From: Streptomyces poonensis
Lineage (GTDB): Bacteria > Actinomycetota > Actinomycetes > Streptomycetales > Streptomycetaceae
Direction: 5' to 3'
Length of the DNA stretch: 64,000 nucleotides
Assembly (NCBI RefSeq): GCF_014650915.1
Contig: NZ_BMVW01000005.1
Location: 310,001 to 374,000, forward strand
The translations under genes and the position numbers were made by a program. Shown here piece after piece: positions 15,894 to 24,928 of the stretch. How positions within the stretch are numbered: position 1 is the first letter of the stretch; each line of letters opens with the position of its first letter. Below the pieces are notes generated by a model that had not been told where the DNA came from, searched no databases, and saw only the letters and a program-made list of their open reading frames with translations.

Positions 15894-15924
15894 ACGCTAG
15901 AACGTTGGAGTGCACTCCAAGCAA
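15894..15924 (-). promoter_or_regulatory. MerR-type promoter with palindromic operator in a 19-bp spacer
   Basis: On the minus strand TTGCTT (15919-15924) and TAGCGT (15894-15899) are separated by 19 bp, longer than the usual 17. The 16-bp perfect palindrome TTGGAGTGCACTCCAA (15905-15920) fills most of that spacer. This is the classical architecture that MerR proteins untwist. The -10 ends seven bases from the ATG at 15886, so the mRNA should be leaderless or nearly so. Confidence 0.75.
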
Positions 15925-15981
15925 GCGGAATCCGGTGATATTGCGGTGACGTGAACGAGGCCGGTGGCTACCGTGCGGATC

Positions 15982-16461
15982 ATGACACGTATACGCCGTG
16001 CCACCCCCGAGGACGCAGCGGAAGTGCTCCGGCTGCGCCAGGTGATGATCGACTCGGTCCACTCCGGTACCCCGTCCACGGACTGGCACGCGCTGTCCCT
16101 GCCGACCCTGCGCGCCCGGCTCACCGACCCGGACGGCTCCTTCGCCGCGGTCGTCGTCGACCACCCCGACCGGTCCGGCGCGCTCGCCGCGCTGGCCGCC
16201 GGGACGCTGGAGTACCGGATCGGGCGCGCGGACAACCCGCACGGCGTCGTCGGCCACGTCTTCAGCGTCGCCACCGACCCGGGGACGCGCCGCCGGGGCT
16301 ACGCCCGCGCCTGCATGGGGGGCCTGCTGGAGTGGTTCCGCGAACGGGGCGCGGTCCACGTCGACCTCAACGCCTCCGCCGAGGCCGAGCCGCTGTACGC
16401 CTCCCTGGGCTTCGTACGCAAGCCCGACCCCTCCATGCGGTTGCACCTGCGGTCCACTTAG
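15982..16461 (+). CDS. GNAT family N-acetyltransferase
   Basis: A 159-residue acetyltransferase that would transfer acetyl from acetyl-CoA to an unknown amine. The GNAT core is visible: RRATPEDAAEVLRLRQ at the start, then HVFSVATDPGTRRRGYARACMGGLL as motif A with the acetyl-CoA loop RRRGYA, and a C-terminal LGFVRKPDPSMRL (each quoted in part). A GTG at 15964 is in frame, but ATG 15982 is preferred. TACCGT lies exactly seven bases before it with GTGACG 17 bp further up, which fits a leaderless transcript. It is divergent from merR. Confidence 0.85.
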   Translation: MTRIRRATPEDAAEVLRLRQVMIDSVHSGTPSTDWHALSLPTLRARLTDPDGSFAAVVVDHPDRSGALAALAAGTLEYRIGRADNPHGVVGHVFSVATDPGTRRRGYARACMGGLLEWFRERGAVHVDLNASAEAEPLYASLGFVRKPDPSMRLHLRST

Positions 16462-16470
16462 GCTCGGGGC

Positions 16471-17292
16471 ATGTCCTTGCAGAGCCTGTCGCTGATCGAG
16501 AACTGGCCGGTCCCCACCGCCGCGGCGGCCGTCGTACGGGCGGACGGCACGGTCGTGGGGTCGTACGGCCCGACCGGCCACCGTTTTCCCCTCGCCTCGG
16601 TGACCAAGCCGCTCGCCGCGTACGCCGTGCTGGTCGCGTACGAGGAGGGGGCGATCGAACTGGACGAGCCGGCGGGCCCGCCCGGGGCGACGGTCCGCCA
16701 CCTGCTCGCGCACACGTCGGGCCTCGCCTTCGACGAGCACCGGGTCACGTCCGCGCCCGGGGAGCGGCGACTGTACTCCAACGCCGGGTTCGAGCAGCTC
16801 GGGGACCACGTGGCGAAGGCGACGGACATCCCGTTCGCGGAGTATCTGCGCCAGGCGGTGCTGGAGCCGCTGGGGATGACGTCCACGACCCTCGACGGCT
16901 CCCCCGCCAAGGACGGCGTCTCGACGGTCGACGACCTGGTCCGCTTCGCCGCCGAGGTGCAGGCCCCCCGGCTGCTCGACGCGCGCACGGTCGCCGAGGC
17001 GATGACGGTCCAGTACCCCGGCACGAAGGGTGTCCTGCCGGGGTACGGGCACCAGAACCCCAACGACTGGGGGCTGGGGTTCGAGATTCGGGACGGGAAG
17101 TCGCCGCACTGGACGGGGACCTCGTCGTCGCCGCGGACGTTCGGGCATTTCGGGCAGTCGGGTACGTTCCTATGGGTCGACCCGGATGCGCAGATCGCCT
17201 GCGTAGCCCTCACCGACCGCGCTTTCGGGCCGTGGGCGATCGAGGCGTGGACGCCGTTCACGGACGCGGTGCTGGGGAAGCTGCGCGGCTGA
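16471..17292 (+). CDS. Serine hydrolase, class C beta-lactamase fold
   Basis: A 273-residue protein of the beta-lactamase/PBP-like family. The catalytic motifs are present: S43-V-T-K46 (SxxK), Y102-S-N104 (YxN) and a late HFGQSG in place of the KTG box. It lacks a signal peptide, so it is a cytoplasmic esterase- or peptidase-like enzyme rather than a secreted beta-lactamase. The ATG at 16471 follows the -10-like TAGGCT by six bases, suggesting a leaderless start. It begins nine bases after the GNAT gene. Its last 35 bases overlap the convergent ATPase gene. Confidence 0.87.
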   Translation: MSLQSLSLIENWPVPTAAAAVVRADGTVVGSYGPTGHRFPLASVTKPLAAYAVLVAYEEGAIELDEPAGPPGATVRHLLAHTSGLAFDEHRVTSAPGERRLYSNAGFEQLGDHVAKATDIPFAEYLRQAVLEPLGMTSTTLDGSPAKDGVSTVDDLVRFAAEVQAPRLLDARTVAEAMTVQYPGTKGVLPGYGHQNPNDWGLGFEIRDGKSPHWTGTSSSPRTFGHFGQSGTFLWVDPDAQIACVALTDRAFGPWAIEAWTPFTDAVLGKLRG

Positions 17293-17740
17293 GGAAGTCG
17301 GGGACGGTCGGCGGTTTGGCCAGGCACTCGAACCACACGGTCTTGCCGCTGCCGTCGGGGTGCGGTTCCGCGCCCCAGCGGTCGGTCACGGCTTGGAGGA
17401 GGAGCAGGCCACGGCCGGTCTCGGCTTCGTCCGAGGCGTCCATGTTCTCGGGTGCCGGAGCGGGCAGGCGCCTGCAACTGTCGGCGACCTCCACCCGCAC
17501 TGCACCCGGACGCAACAGGAAGCACATGCGGCAACGGCGACCGGGTACGTGCCGGACGACATTGCCGACGAGCTCGGTGAGCGCCAGTTCGGCTGCGTCT
17601 GCGACCTCCAGCAGATCAGCGGCAGCGAGGTGCAGGCGGAGGATGCGGCGCAGATGCCGGGCCGAGTGTTCGCTGAGTACGAATCCTGCTCGGTACCTCG
17701 ACTCGAAGTCCGTCCCTTGCGGACGAATTGTGTGATTCAC
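17258..17740 (-). CDS. RsbW-like ATP-binding protein
   Basis: A 160-residue GHKL-fold ATPase of the anti-sigma/regulatory type. The N box is ELALTELVGNVVRHV, and the ATP lid glycines are in ETGRGLLLLQAVTDRWG (quoted in part). The N-terminus carries the usual FVLSEHSARHLRRIL helix. The GTG at 17738-17740 is the start. It faces away from the XRE/DUF397 pair at 17824, the standard arrangement of the WhiJ/AbaA-like cassettes that are scattered in Streptomyces and affect development and antibiotic production. Its 3' end overlaps the convergent hydrolase by 35 bp. Confidence 0.85.
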   Translation of the reverse strand: MNHTIRPQGTDFESRYRAGFVLSEHSARHLRRILRLHLAAADLLEVADAAELALTELVGNVVRHVPGRRCRMCFLLRPGAVRVEVADSCRRLPAPAPENMDASDEAETGRGLLLLQAVTDRWGAEPHPDGSGKTVWFECLAKPPTVPDFLSRAASPAPRP

Positions 17741-17823
17741 GTCACCAGCGTGCGACGGATTGATTACTCTCGGCTACGCAACGAACCGAACGCCAAGAGG
17801 CGTTGGAGGCCGGAGGTACAGCC

Positions 17824-18672
17824 GTGGCCAACATCCAGTCGCTCGACCCCAGCGCTTCACCACTCGACTACTACGGCTGGGAACTGCGCCGCCAGCGCGA
17901 GGCGCATGGCCTCAAGCAAGGACAGCTCGGCGACATCATTTTTTGCACTGGGTCTCTGATCGGGCAGATCGAGACGACGAAGAAGGTGCCCACTCGCGAC
18001 TTCTCCGAGCGGGTGGACGCCGCGCTCGGCACGGACGGGCTGTTCTCCCGGCTGATCGGCCTGGTGCTGCGCAGCCAACTGCCGAGTTGGTTCCAGCCGT
18101 TCGCGGACATGGAGGCGAAGGCTGCCTACCTCTCCTCGTATCAGGCGCAGGTGGTGTACGGACTGTTGCAGACAGAGGAGTACGCACGCACCGTCCTCGC
18201 CACCGGGTTGCCGGATGATCTGGACCGTTTGGTGGCCGCCCGAATGGAGCGCCAGCGCATCCTGGAGCGCGAGCGACCGCCGCTGTGCTGGGTGGTCCTG
18301 GACGAAGCCGTACTGCACCGGCCGATCGGCGGCCCTGATGTCATGCGACGCCAACTCGCCCACCTGTTGAGGTTCACAGGTCACCGGTGGATGCACGTAC
18401 AGGTGTTGCCGAACGCGGCCGGTCAGCACTCAAGCCTGGACGGGGCGTACACCGTGATGCGCTTCGACGACGACCCGGACATCCTCTACACGGAGGACCT
18501 GATCTCCGGTCACATGACGGCCAATCCCGACACCATCAGGGAGGCTTCGCTCCGTTACGCTCGCTTGCAGGCCGCCGCCCTCTCCCTGGATGACTCGGCG
18601 GTACTGATCGCCCGCGTAATGGAGGAGCGCTATGGAGACCAGTTCCGTCCCGAGGAACGCACAGTGGCGTAA
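17824..18672 (+). CDS. XRE-family regulator with DUF5753 domain (WhiJ/AbaA-like)
   Basis: A 282-residue protein. The N-terminal HTH spans about residues 18-60 (LRRQREAHGLKQGQLGDII, quoted in part). The DUF5753 domain follows to about 270, with the hallmarks FADMEAKAAYLSSYQAQVVYGLLQTEEYAR (in part), ERQRIL and ALVQVLP-like sequence. The GTG at 17824 has GGAGG seven bases upstream. The next gene, DUF397, starts inside its last codons. In such cassettes the HTH protein binds DNA and the small DUF397 protein acts as partner or antagonist. The segment contains A/T runs unusual for the window, consistent with a mobile accessory cassette (inference). Confidence 0.9.
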   Translation: MANIQSLDPSASPLDYYGWELRRQREAHGLKQGQLGDIIFCTGSLIGQIETTKKVPTRDFSERVDAALGTDGLFSRLIGLVLRSQLPSWFQPFADMEAKAAYLSSYQAQVVYGLLQTEEYARTVLATGLPDDLDRLVAARMERQRILERERPPLCWVVLDEAVLHRPIGGPDVMRRQLAHLLRFTGHRWMHVQVLPNAAGQHSSLDGAYTVMRFDDDPDILYTEDLISGHMTANPDTIREASLRYARLQAAALSLDDSAVLIARVMEERYGDQFRPEERTVA

Positions 18673-18832
18673 GTCCAGCTACAGCGGCAGCACAGGCGGC
18701 GAGTGTGTCGAAGTCGCCGACGGCTGCCCCACCGCTGCCGTACCGGTCCGCGACAGCAAGAACCCGTCCGGGCCGGTCATCACCTTCACCGCAGACGCCT
18801 GGCAGGCGTTCGTCGACAACCTGCGGCGGTAG
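18632..18832 (+). CDS. DUF397 small protein
   Basis: A 66-residue protein with the full DUF397 signature: WRKSSYSGSTGGECVEVA, then VPVRDSKNPSGPVITF and WQAFVDNLR. The ATG at 18632 has GGAGGAGCGCT directly upstream and overlaps the XRE gene by 41 bp, so translation is coupled. It is the predicted partner of the HTH protein. Confidence 0.92.
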   Translation: METSSVPRNAQWRKSSYSGSTGGECVEVADGCPTAAVPVRDSKNPSGPVITFTADAWQAFVDNLRR

Positions 18833-19313
18833 TCGCTCGTCACACCTGCGTAAGCGAGGTCGACTTTCGGTCAACATCCGCCTGATAAGCATCGCTCTAC
18901 CCACCTGGCTTCATAGTGGACAGACAGGTAACTCCTGTCGTGAACACAGCATTTGTGCTCGCCGAGGCGAGAGCTCCTCATGAGCTCTTCTACGCCACAG
19001 GTCTCAGAGCGCCGAACCCACCCCTTGCTGAACACTCTTGGCCTCCGCCTAAGGTGACCACCGCATGCATGGCGGATCTTGACCACTCCGCCACGACGCA
19101 TGCGCATCATTCGGCGGCCGGGGGAACAGCGCCGCCAGGGGGAGGGCTGAACCGACATGTCGCCACATAGGCTCATTGCGCACGCCGCCTCGGTCGGCGC
19201 CGTCTGCCGTTCCTGCCTCCGCGCCGGAACAGCGGGCTGATCCTCGCGCATCACCCCAGCCTCTTCTGACGGGTACCCCCGCCTGCCCTCATTCGCCATG
19301 AAGGGATGCTCTC
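18833..19313. other. 481-bp spacer ahead of the polymorphic toxin
   Basis: No credible gene was found. The region is less G/C-biased than its surroundings and should contain the toxin promoter. AAGGG at 19301-19305 is the likely ribosome site for the TTG at 19314. Two ATGs just upstream (19298, 19306) are out of frame with the toxin. Confidence 0.45.
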
Positions 19314-22300
19314 TTGCGCCTTGGACCAGGGTTGTTCAGACCCAGATCACGACGTTACAGATTCCTCACCCCCGCCATCACATCCGTGGCCGCGTTGGCC
19401 GTCCTCGGCGGCCTGGCCGCCCAGCCGGGCGTGATCAGTCCACGGACCGAACCGGCGAGTGACACCTCCAACTGGTTCGAGGAGACGGCCGCCGAGGAGC
19501 TGCGGCAGGACCAGTGCCTGATGGCCGATGTGCTGCGCCTGGGCGGTCCGTCCATGGCCGCGGTCGCGCAGGACGGCCTCAACCAGACGCCGGAGCGGCT
19601 TCATGTGCTGGCCAACCGGGAGCACTGGACGGACACCCCGCTCGCCACGTCGTTCGAGAAGGACAAGGACGCGGCGCGCCAGGAACTGGACGTGCTCAAC
19701 GCCCAGCGCGACGTGTGGGAGAAGCCCCTCAACGGGCTGGAGACACCCGGTGGCTTCACTGTCGCCGACTTCCACGACGCTCCTGGCGGACCGGGTGACG
19801 ACGAGGGGGACTTCTACGACCAGACCGGTCTCAGCAAGTGGACCGCCGACCGGTTCTGGATGAGCGACTACGACCTCTACGAGGACCCCACACCCGAGGC
19901 CGACGAGCAGACGGTCAAGGCCGTCAAGGACCTCGGCACTCCGCTGTACGACAAGGAGTACGACCCGAGCCTTCCCCCCGAGGAGCAGGACCGTGCCTAC
20001 GAGGAGGGGAGGGCTTTCGACCACCTGGCGAACTGGTCCCTGGAGCCCACGGGCGTGGACGACGCCCGGATCTTCCTCGCCTCCGGAGGCTTCCCCCGCA
20101 CCGCTGCGCAGCCGGGCACGGCGGAGTACCGCATCGCGGTCGAGGACCTGAAGACCCGGTTCGCCTCGTGTGCGTGGCGTGACCCGATCGACCCGAACAA
20201 GGTGCTGAGCGGTCTCTACGACACCGCCGCCGAGGAGTGGCAGCAGGAGATCGCCTCCCAGGCCACGCAGCGCAACCAGATCGTCGACGCCAACGAGAAC
20301 GCCGTCAAGGCGCTCGCCGCCGGCGCGAAGGCCCTGGGCGACCTGCTGGGCCACTCCTGGGCCGCCGACCACCTCGCCCGCTGGCAGGACTACTGGTCCT
20401 CCGGCGGCATCGGCCACATCGGCTACGCCTCGTCGGTGATCCAGGTCTACGGCGCGAACGGCAAGTGCCTGGAAGCCGCCGGCGGCGGCACGGCCAACGG
20501 CACCGCAGTGCAGCTGTACACGTGCAATGGCTCGCTGGCACAGGACTGGGGGCTCGAAGGCACCTCCGGGGCGCTCACCCTGTGGAACAAGAAGTCCGGG
20601 AAGTGCCTCGACGTCTCCAGCAACAACTCGGCGAACGGCACGAAGATCCAGCTCTGGACGTGCAACGAGTCCCCGGCGCAGACTTGGGACTACAACGTGC
20701 GCGCCACCACGCCCCTGAAGAACGTCGGCACGGGCAAGTGCCTGGACCTGCACACGTACGACCAGGGCCAGGACGCACAGCTGTACACGTGCAACAACAC
20801 CAACCCGCAGAAGTTCACCATCAAGCCGTCCGGCTTCACGGGCACCCTCCCGCCGACGGCCCAGTTCACCCAGGCCAAGGCCGGCATCGTCAGCACCCGG
20901 GCGGGGGCGGCGAAGCAGCTCGCCGTCCTCAAGGCGCAGGCCGCCGCGGCGAAGAACGCGGCCGCCACGTCCGACTCCGCCGAGCAGGCCGCCTACGCCA
21001 TCGCCGACGCCAATGGCGCCCCGCGCGGCCGTGGTCTGCTCGTCGGCCAGCAGAAGGCACAGGTCACCAAGGGCGCGGCCGCCGCGCTGGAGGCGATGGT
21101 GAAGGCCGGTGAGACCGCCGAGGCCGCCACTCGCGCCTCCGCCGGGGACAGCCTGACCATCGCGCAGCGGGCACTGGCCCAGGCCGCGCAGTCGAAGGCG
21201 GAGTTCCGCAAGGAGGCCGCGCACATCGCGGAGCTCCAGGCCAAGGCCGCCGCCGAGTCGGCCAAGGACCACCGCGACAACGCCAAGAAGGACAAGGAGA
21301 CTGCCGAGGCCAAGCTCGCCGAGGCCCTGAAGGCCGAGGGCGACGCCAAGGCGGCCGCCGCCGACGCCCACGCCAAGCGGCTCGAGGCGGAGGCGGAAGA
21401 GGCCACCGCGAAGAAGGAGAAGGAGACCGCCGAGGCCAAGCAGGCCGAAGCGGCCCGGCACAAGGAGAACGCCCAGGCCGAGGCGGCGAACGCGAAGGAG
21501 GCCAAGGGCAAGGCCGAGGCCGCCGAGGCCACCGCGGTCGAGAAGAAGAACGCCGCGGAGGACGCCCGCGACAAGGCCCGTGATCTGCGGGACGACGCGT
21601 GGGACGCCGAGCAGAAGGCCGAGGCAGCGCGGGCGAAGGCGGACGCGAAGGAGGCCTACGCCCAGGCTCACGAGGCCGACAGCAACGCCCAGGACTCCAG
21701 GGCGGCCGCGGACCAGGCGGACGCGCACGCGAGCGACGCCGAGGCAGCGGCCCAGCGGGCCCGCTCCGAGGCCGATGCCGCGACGCAGGCAGCTGCCGAC
21801 GCAGACGCCGCCGCCACCCGCGCCGAGGCGGCCGCCAAGCGGTCCCGTGCCGCCGCCGACGACGCCGAGGCCGCGAAGCTGAGGGCGGACGCCGCGGTGA
21901 AGACCGCGACCTCCGCCGTGGCGGACGCGATCGACGCCGCCGAGCACGCCTCCTCCGAGGCCGATGCGGCGGTCAAGATGGCCGAGGAGGCGGAAGCGCA
22001 GGCCAAGACCGCCAAGGCCCACGCGGACGAGGCGAGCAAGCAGGCCGCCAACGCCCTGGTGGCGTCCGCGAAGGCCGCGGGCTACGCCCACGTCACCGCC
22101 CAGGCCGCCGTGGACGCCGGCAACGCCGCCGCCCAGGTCGCCAAGCCCGCCAACGACGCCATCCAACTCGGCTCCCCCTACGTCACCACCGACTCGGCCG
22201 CGAGCCTCGTCGTCCTGACCGGGCAGGCGTCGAAGACCATCGCCGAGCAGCAGAAGGCCGTCGCCGACGCCCACGCCAAGAACGCACAGCAGGAGGCCGC

Positions 22301-24248
22301 CGCCGCCAAGGCGTACGCCGACCAGGCGCAGGGCGACGCCAAGGCCGCCTACCAGTACGCGGCGAACGCCGCCGGGTACGCGGCGGACGCCCGGGGCTAC
22401 GCGAAGGAGGCCCTCGACTACGCCGCCGACGCCGCCACCGCCGCGTCCAAGGCCTCCGCGTCCCTGAGCCGCACTCTCGAATACCAGCGCCAGGCCACGG
22501 AGGACGCGGCCGCCGCCGACCGGGCGGCCGGGCGCGCCGAGGGCTACGCCGAGGACGCGCGGGCCTCCGCCGACCAGGCCGCCCTCGACGCCTCCGCGGC
22601 CCGCGCGGCCGCCGCCGAGGCGGAGCAGGCCGCGAAGGACGCCCGGGCGGCGGCCGACCGCGCCGACGCCGCGGCGGACGCGGCCGAGGAGGCGGCGAAG
22701 GACGCGCAGAAGTACGCCGAGGAAGCGCAGGAGGCCGCGGAGTCCGCCGCGCGCAAGGAGGCCAACCAGCAGATCTCGACCGGCGCCGGTACGGGCATCG
22801 GCGGCACGTTCTTCGTCGTCGACGAGGACAGCCTCAAGGTCACCGACGCCAAGCAGGACAACCCCTGTGAGCTCCCGCCGGGATTCGGTACGAGCTGCAC
22901 CGTCACCTTCACCTACACGTTCGACGTGACGGTCGACTTCTACCTGTGCACCAACCCCGACGTCCCCGCGACCCAGTCCGGATGCCCCACGGCGGACACG
23001 GTGCTCCTGGCATCCGAGCCCTACAAGGGCCTGAAGAAGAAAGTGACCTACACCTTCACCCAGGCCGACATCCTCAAGGGCCTCATCGAGACCTACCTCA
23101 GGATCGGCAAGGAACTGCTGATCCAGGACTTCGTGGACTGCTGGCACGGCAGTGTCAGCGGCTGCGCCTGGGCGGCCTCCAACTTCATCCCCGGCAAGGC
23201 GCTCGGCAAGATCGCCGAGGGTATCCACGCCCTGAACGCCGCGATGCACACCGGGGTCGGGGTCCGGGACGCGTTCAATGCGCTGAAGGCCCTGGACCTG
23301 GACGCCGCGAGCCTCGCCAAGATCGAGGGTTCGGTCAACGTCTACGAGGACGTGGTCACCGCCTGCCGGGTCAACAGCTTCCCGGGCGGTACGCAGGTCC
23401 TCATGGCGGACGGCTCCCGCAAGGCGATCCGGGACGTACGGCTCGGTGACCTGGTGCTCGCCACGGACCCCGCGACCGGGCGGCCGGCCGCGCAACCGGT
23501 GACCGACACCTTCCGGCACGACACGCGGTGGCTGGTCGACATCACCGTGGCCGACGGGGTGCTGACCAGCACGGCGGGCCACCGGTTCTACGTCGACGGA
23601 CGTGGCTGGACCCAGGTCTCCGATCTGCGCGTGGGCGACCGGCTGCGCACACCGGACGCTGCGTTCCGGGCCGTCACGGCGCTCCGGGACCGGACGGATG
23701 CGGCTCCCCGCGAGGTGTTCGACCTGACGGTCGACGGGCCGCACACGTTCTACGTCGGCACCGGGGGGACCCGTCCGCAGGACGTCCTCGTCCACAACTG
23801 CACCAACATCATCGCCGACGAGGGCATCGAGGGAGCTCACACCCTGGAGCAGCACGTCAACCTCAACGATGCCCAGATGGCAGCCAAGGCGAATGCGTCG
23901 CAGAACGGCATTGCGACGAGGTGGACCGACAAGGCGACCGCCGCGGAAGCCGTCGACCGGGCCATGCGAGAGTGGATGATGCAGCCCGGCAAGGCCGACG
24001 AGCTGGCGACGTGGAAGGACAAGCAGGCTCGGCGGATCGGGAAGGGCATCCTTTTCGATCCGAGGAAGGATCTGAAGACCATCCGCTGGACCGTCAAGGG
24101 CATGGGCGACTCCCTCGGCAAGAAGTGGGTGCGGAACGGCCCGCAGGGAGTGGCCGCCGGCAACACCGTGGTCATCCAGCTGAAGTACGTGGGTAAGTCC
24201 CACCAACCCACAAAGTACGTCGTCTACACCGCCTACCTGGAGGGATGA
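19314..24248 (+). CDS. Secreted polymorphic toxin: ricin lectin - coiled coil - Hint - RNase A-like C-terminus
   Basis: A 1,644-residue exported protein. The TTG at 19314 has AAGGG eight bases upstream. Residues 1-36 are a basic, hydrophobic signal segment. Residues about 375-510 hold three ricin-B-type repeats (GKCLEAAGGGTANGTAVQLY, GKCLDVSSNNSANGTKIQLW, GKCLDLHTY). Residues about 520-1145 are an almost unbroken Ala/Glu/Lys coiled coil. A Cys-containing beta region follows, then a Hint domain from C1351 (CRVNSFPGGTQVLMADGS) to HNC at 1494-1496. The last 148 residues are the payload, with GAHTLEQHV (H1509, H1514) and a terminal T1639-A-Y1641, which fit RNase A-like CdiA toxins. The payload family is inferred; the Hint and lectin parts are clear. 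Confidence 0.85.
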   Translation: MRLGPGLFRPRSRRYRFLTPAITSVAALAVLGGLAAQPGVISPRTEPASDTSNWFEETAAEELRQDQCLMADVLRLGGPSMAAVAQDGLNQTPERLHVLANREHWTDTPLATSFEKDKDAARQELDVLNAQRDVWEKPLNGLETPGGFTVADFHDAPGGPGDDEGDFYDQTGLSKWTADRFWMSDYDLYEDPTPEADEQTVKAVKDLGTPLYDKEYDPSLPPEEQDRAYEEGRAFDHLANWSLEPTGVDDARIFLASGGFPRTAAQPGTAEYRIAVEDLKTRFASCAWRDPIDPNKVLSGLYDTAAEEWQQEIASQATQRNQIVDANENAVKALAAGAKALGDLLGHSWAADHLARWQDYWSSGGIGHIGYASSVIQVYGANGKCLEAAGGGTANGTAVQLYTCNGSLAQDWGLEGTSGALTLWNKKSGKCLDVSSNNSANGTKIQLWTCNESPAQTWDYNVRATTPLKNVGTGKCLDLHTYDQGQDAQLYTCNNTNPQKFTIKPSGFTGTLPPTAQFTQAKAGIVSTRAGAAKQLAVLKAQAAAAKNAAATSDSAEQAAYAIADANGAPRGRGLLVGQQKAQVTKGAAAALEAMVKAGETAEAATRASAGDSLTIAQRALAQAAQSKAEFRKEAAHIAELQAKAAAESAKDHRDNAKKDKETAEAKLAEALKAEGDAKAAAADAHAKRLEAEAEEATAKKEKETAEAKQAEAARHKENAQAEAANAKEAKGKAEAAEATAVEKKNAAEDARDKARDLRDDAWDAEQKAEAARAKADAKEAYAQAHEADSNAQDSRAAADQADAHASDAEAAAQRARSEADAATQAAADADAAATRAEAAAKRSRAAADDAEAAKLRADAAVKTATSAVADAIDAAEHASSEADAAVKMAEEAEAQAKTAKAHADEASKQAANALVASAKAAGYAHVTAQAAVDAGNAAAQVAKPANDAIQLGSPYVTTDSAASLVVLTGQASKTIAEQQKAVADAHAKNAQQEAAAAKAYADQAQGDAKAAYQYAANAAGYAADARGYAKEALDYAADAATAASKASASLSRTLEYQRQATEDAAAADRAAGRAEGYAEDARASADQAALDASAARAAAAEAEQAAKDARAAADRADAAADAAEEAAKDAQKYAEEAQEAAESAARKEANQQISTGAGTGIGGTFFVVDEDSLKVTDAKQDNPCELPPGFGTSCTVTFTYTFDVTVDFYLCTNPDVPATQSGCPTADTVLLASEPYKGLKKKVTYTFTQADILKGLIETYLRIGKELLIQDFVDCWHGSVSGCAWAASNFIPGKALGKIAEGIHALNAAMHTGVGVRDAFNALKALDLDAASLAKIEGSVNVYEDVVTACRVNSFPGGTQVLMADGSRKAIRDVRLGDLVLATDPATGRPAAQPVTDTFRHDTRWLVDITVADGVLTSTAGHRFYVDGRGWTQVSDLRVGDRLRTPDAAFRAVTALRDRTDAAPREVFDLTVDGPHTFYVGTGGTRPQDVLVHNCTNIIADEGIEGAHTLEQHVNLNDAQMAAKANASQNGIATRWTDKATAAEAVDRAMREWMMQPGKADELATWKDKQARRIGKGILFDPRKDLKTIRWTVKGMGDSLGKKWVRNGPQGVAAGNTVVIQLKYVGKSHQPTKYVVYTAYLEG

Positions 24249-24250
24249 CC

Positions 24251-24916
24251 ATGGCAGCGGACATCGGGCTGTCGTGGCTGGCCGCGCAGTGCGAGGACCT
24301 GGAGTACCTCCCCGTGGAGGAACTCGACTGCCTCGTCGAGCAGGGGCCGCTCGCGGCCGTGCTGCGTATCGCGGCGAGGTCGGTGACGGACCTGGACAGC
24401 CCGGCGGCCCTGCAACTGGGCAAGGATGTCCAGCTTCTGCTGCGCTCCCCGTTCCCGGACGAGACGATCCGCACGCTGTGGCTCGGTGCCACCGACGACA
24501 GCTTCGACCCGGCCAGGGACGGCGTGGACGCGCGTACCTGGCTGCAGAGGATCGAGGGGGCTTGGCTAGCCGCGGAGCGCCGGGCCGACCCCGCGTTCGT
24601 TCCGCCGTCCGCCGCTCCCGTGACGGACAAGCAACTGCGACGTCTCGTTCTCCAGGTGATCCACCTGGTCGCCGGTGACCTGACGAAGGCAGCCGAGGAG
24701 TCGATCTACCCGCTCCCGTTGCCGGGCCTCGTACCGGCGCTGGAGCGGACGGTCGTCGAAGTCTGCGCGGACCTCGGCTACAGACTGTTCCTGCGCGCCG
24801 TGAAGTCGTACTTCGTGGCGATCGACAAGAGCACATGTGACGCGTTCGTCGCGCTCGCCAAGCGGTTCGGTCATCCGGAATCGCTGGTGACGGTGGACAT
24901 GAACTGCCGGGACTAG
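24251..24916 (+). CDS. Probable immunity protein for the polymorphic toxin
   Basis: A 221-residue soluble acidic protein with no signal peptide and no domain I recognise; it begins MAADIGLSWLAAQCEDLEYL. An ATG at 24245 overlaps the toxin stop (ATGA). The ATG at 24251 is better placed, six bases after GGAGGG, and starts two bases past the toxin stop, so the two are tightly coupled. It is helix-rich and ends before a strong terminator. Position, cytoplasmic nature and lack of other function make it the expected antidote to the C-terminal toxin; this is inference from arrangement only. Confidence 0.6.
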   Translation: MAADIGLSWLAAQCEDLEYLPVEELDCLVEQGPLAAVLRIAARSVTDLDSPAALQLGKDVQLLLRSPFPDETIRTLWLGATDDSFDPARDGVDARTWLQRIEGAWLAAERRADPAFVPPSAAPVTDKQLRRLVLQVIHLVAGDLTKAAEESIYPLPLPGLVPALERTVVEVCADLGYRLFLRAVKSYFVAIDKSTCDAFVALAKRFGHPESLVTVDMNCRD

Positions 24917-24928
24917 CCACTGCTCGGC

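Noticed and set aside
17258..17292. Overlap of the convergent hydrolase and ATPase genes as a sign of a wrong call
   Set aside because: Both reading frames have full family domains up to their ends; a 35-bp tail overlap is acceptable.
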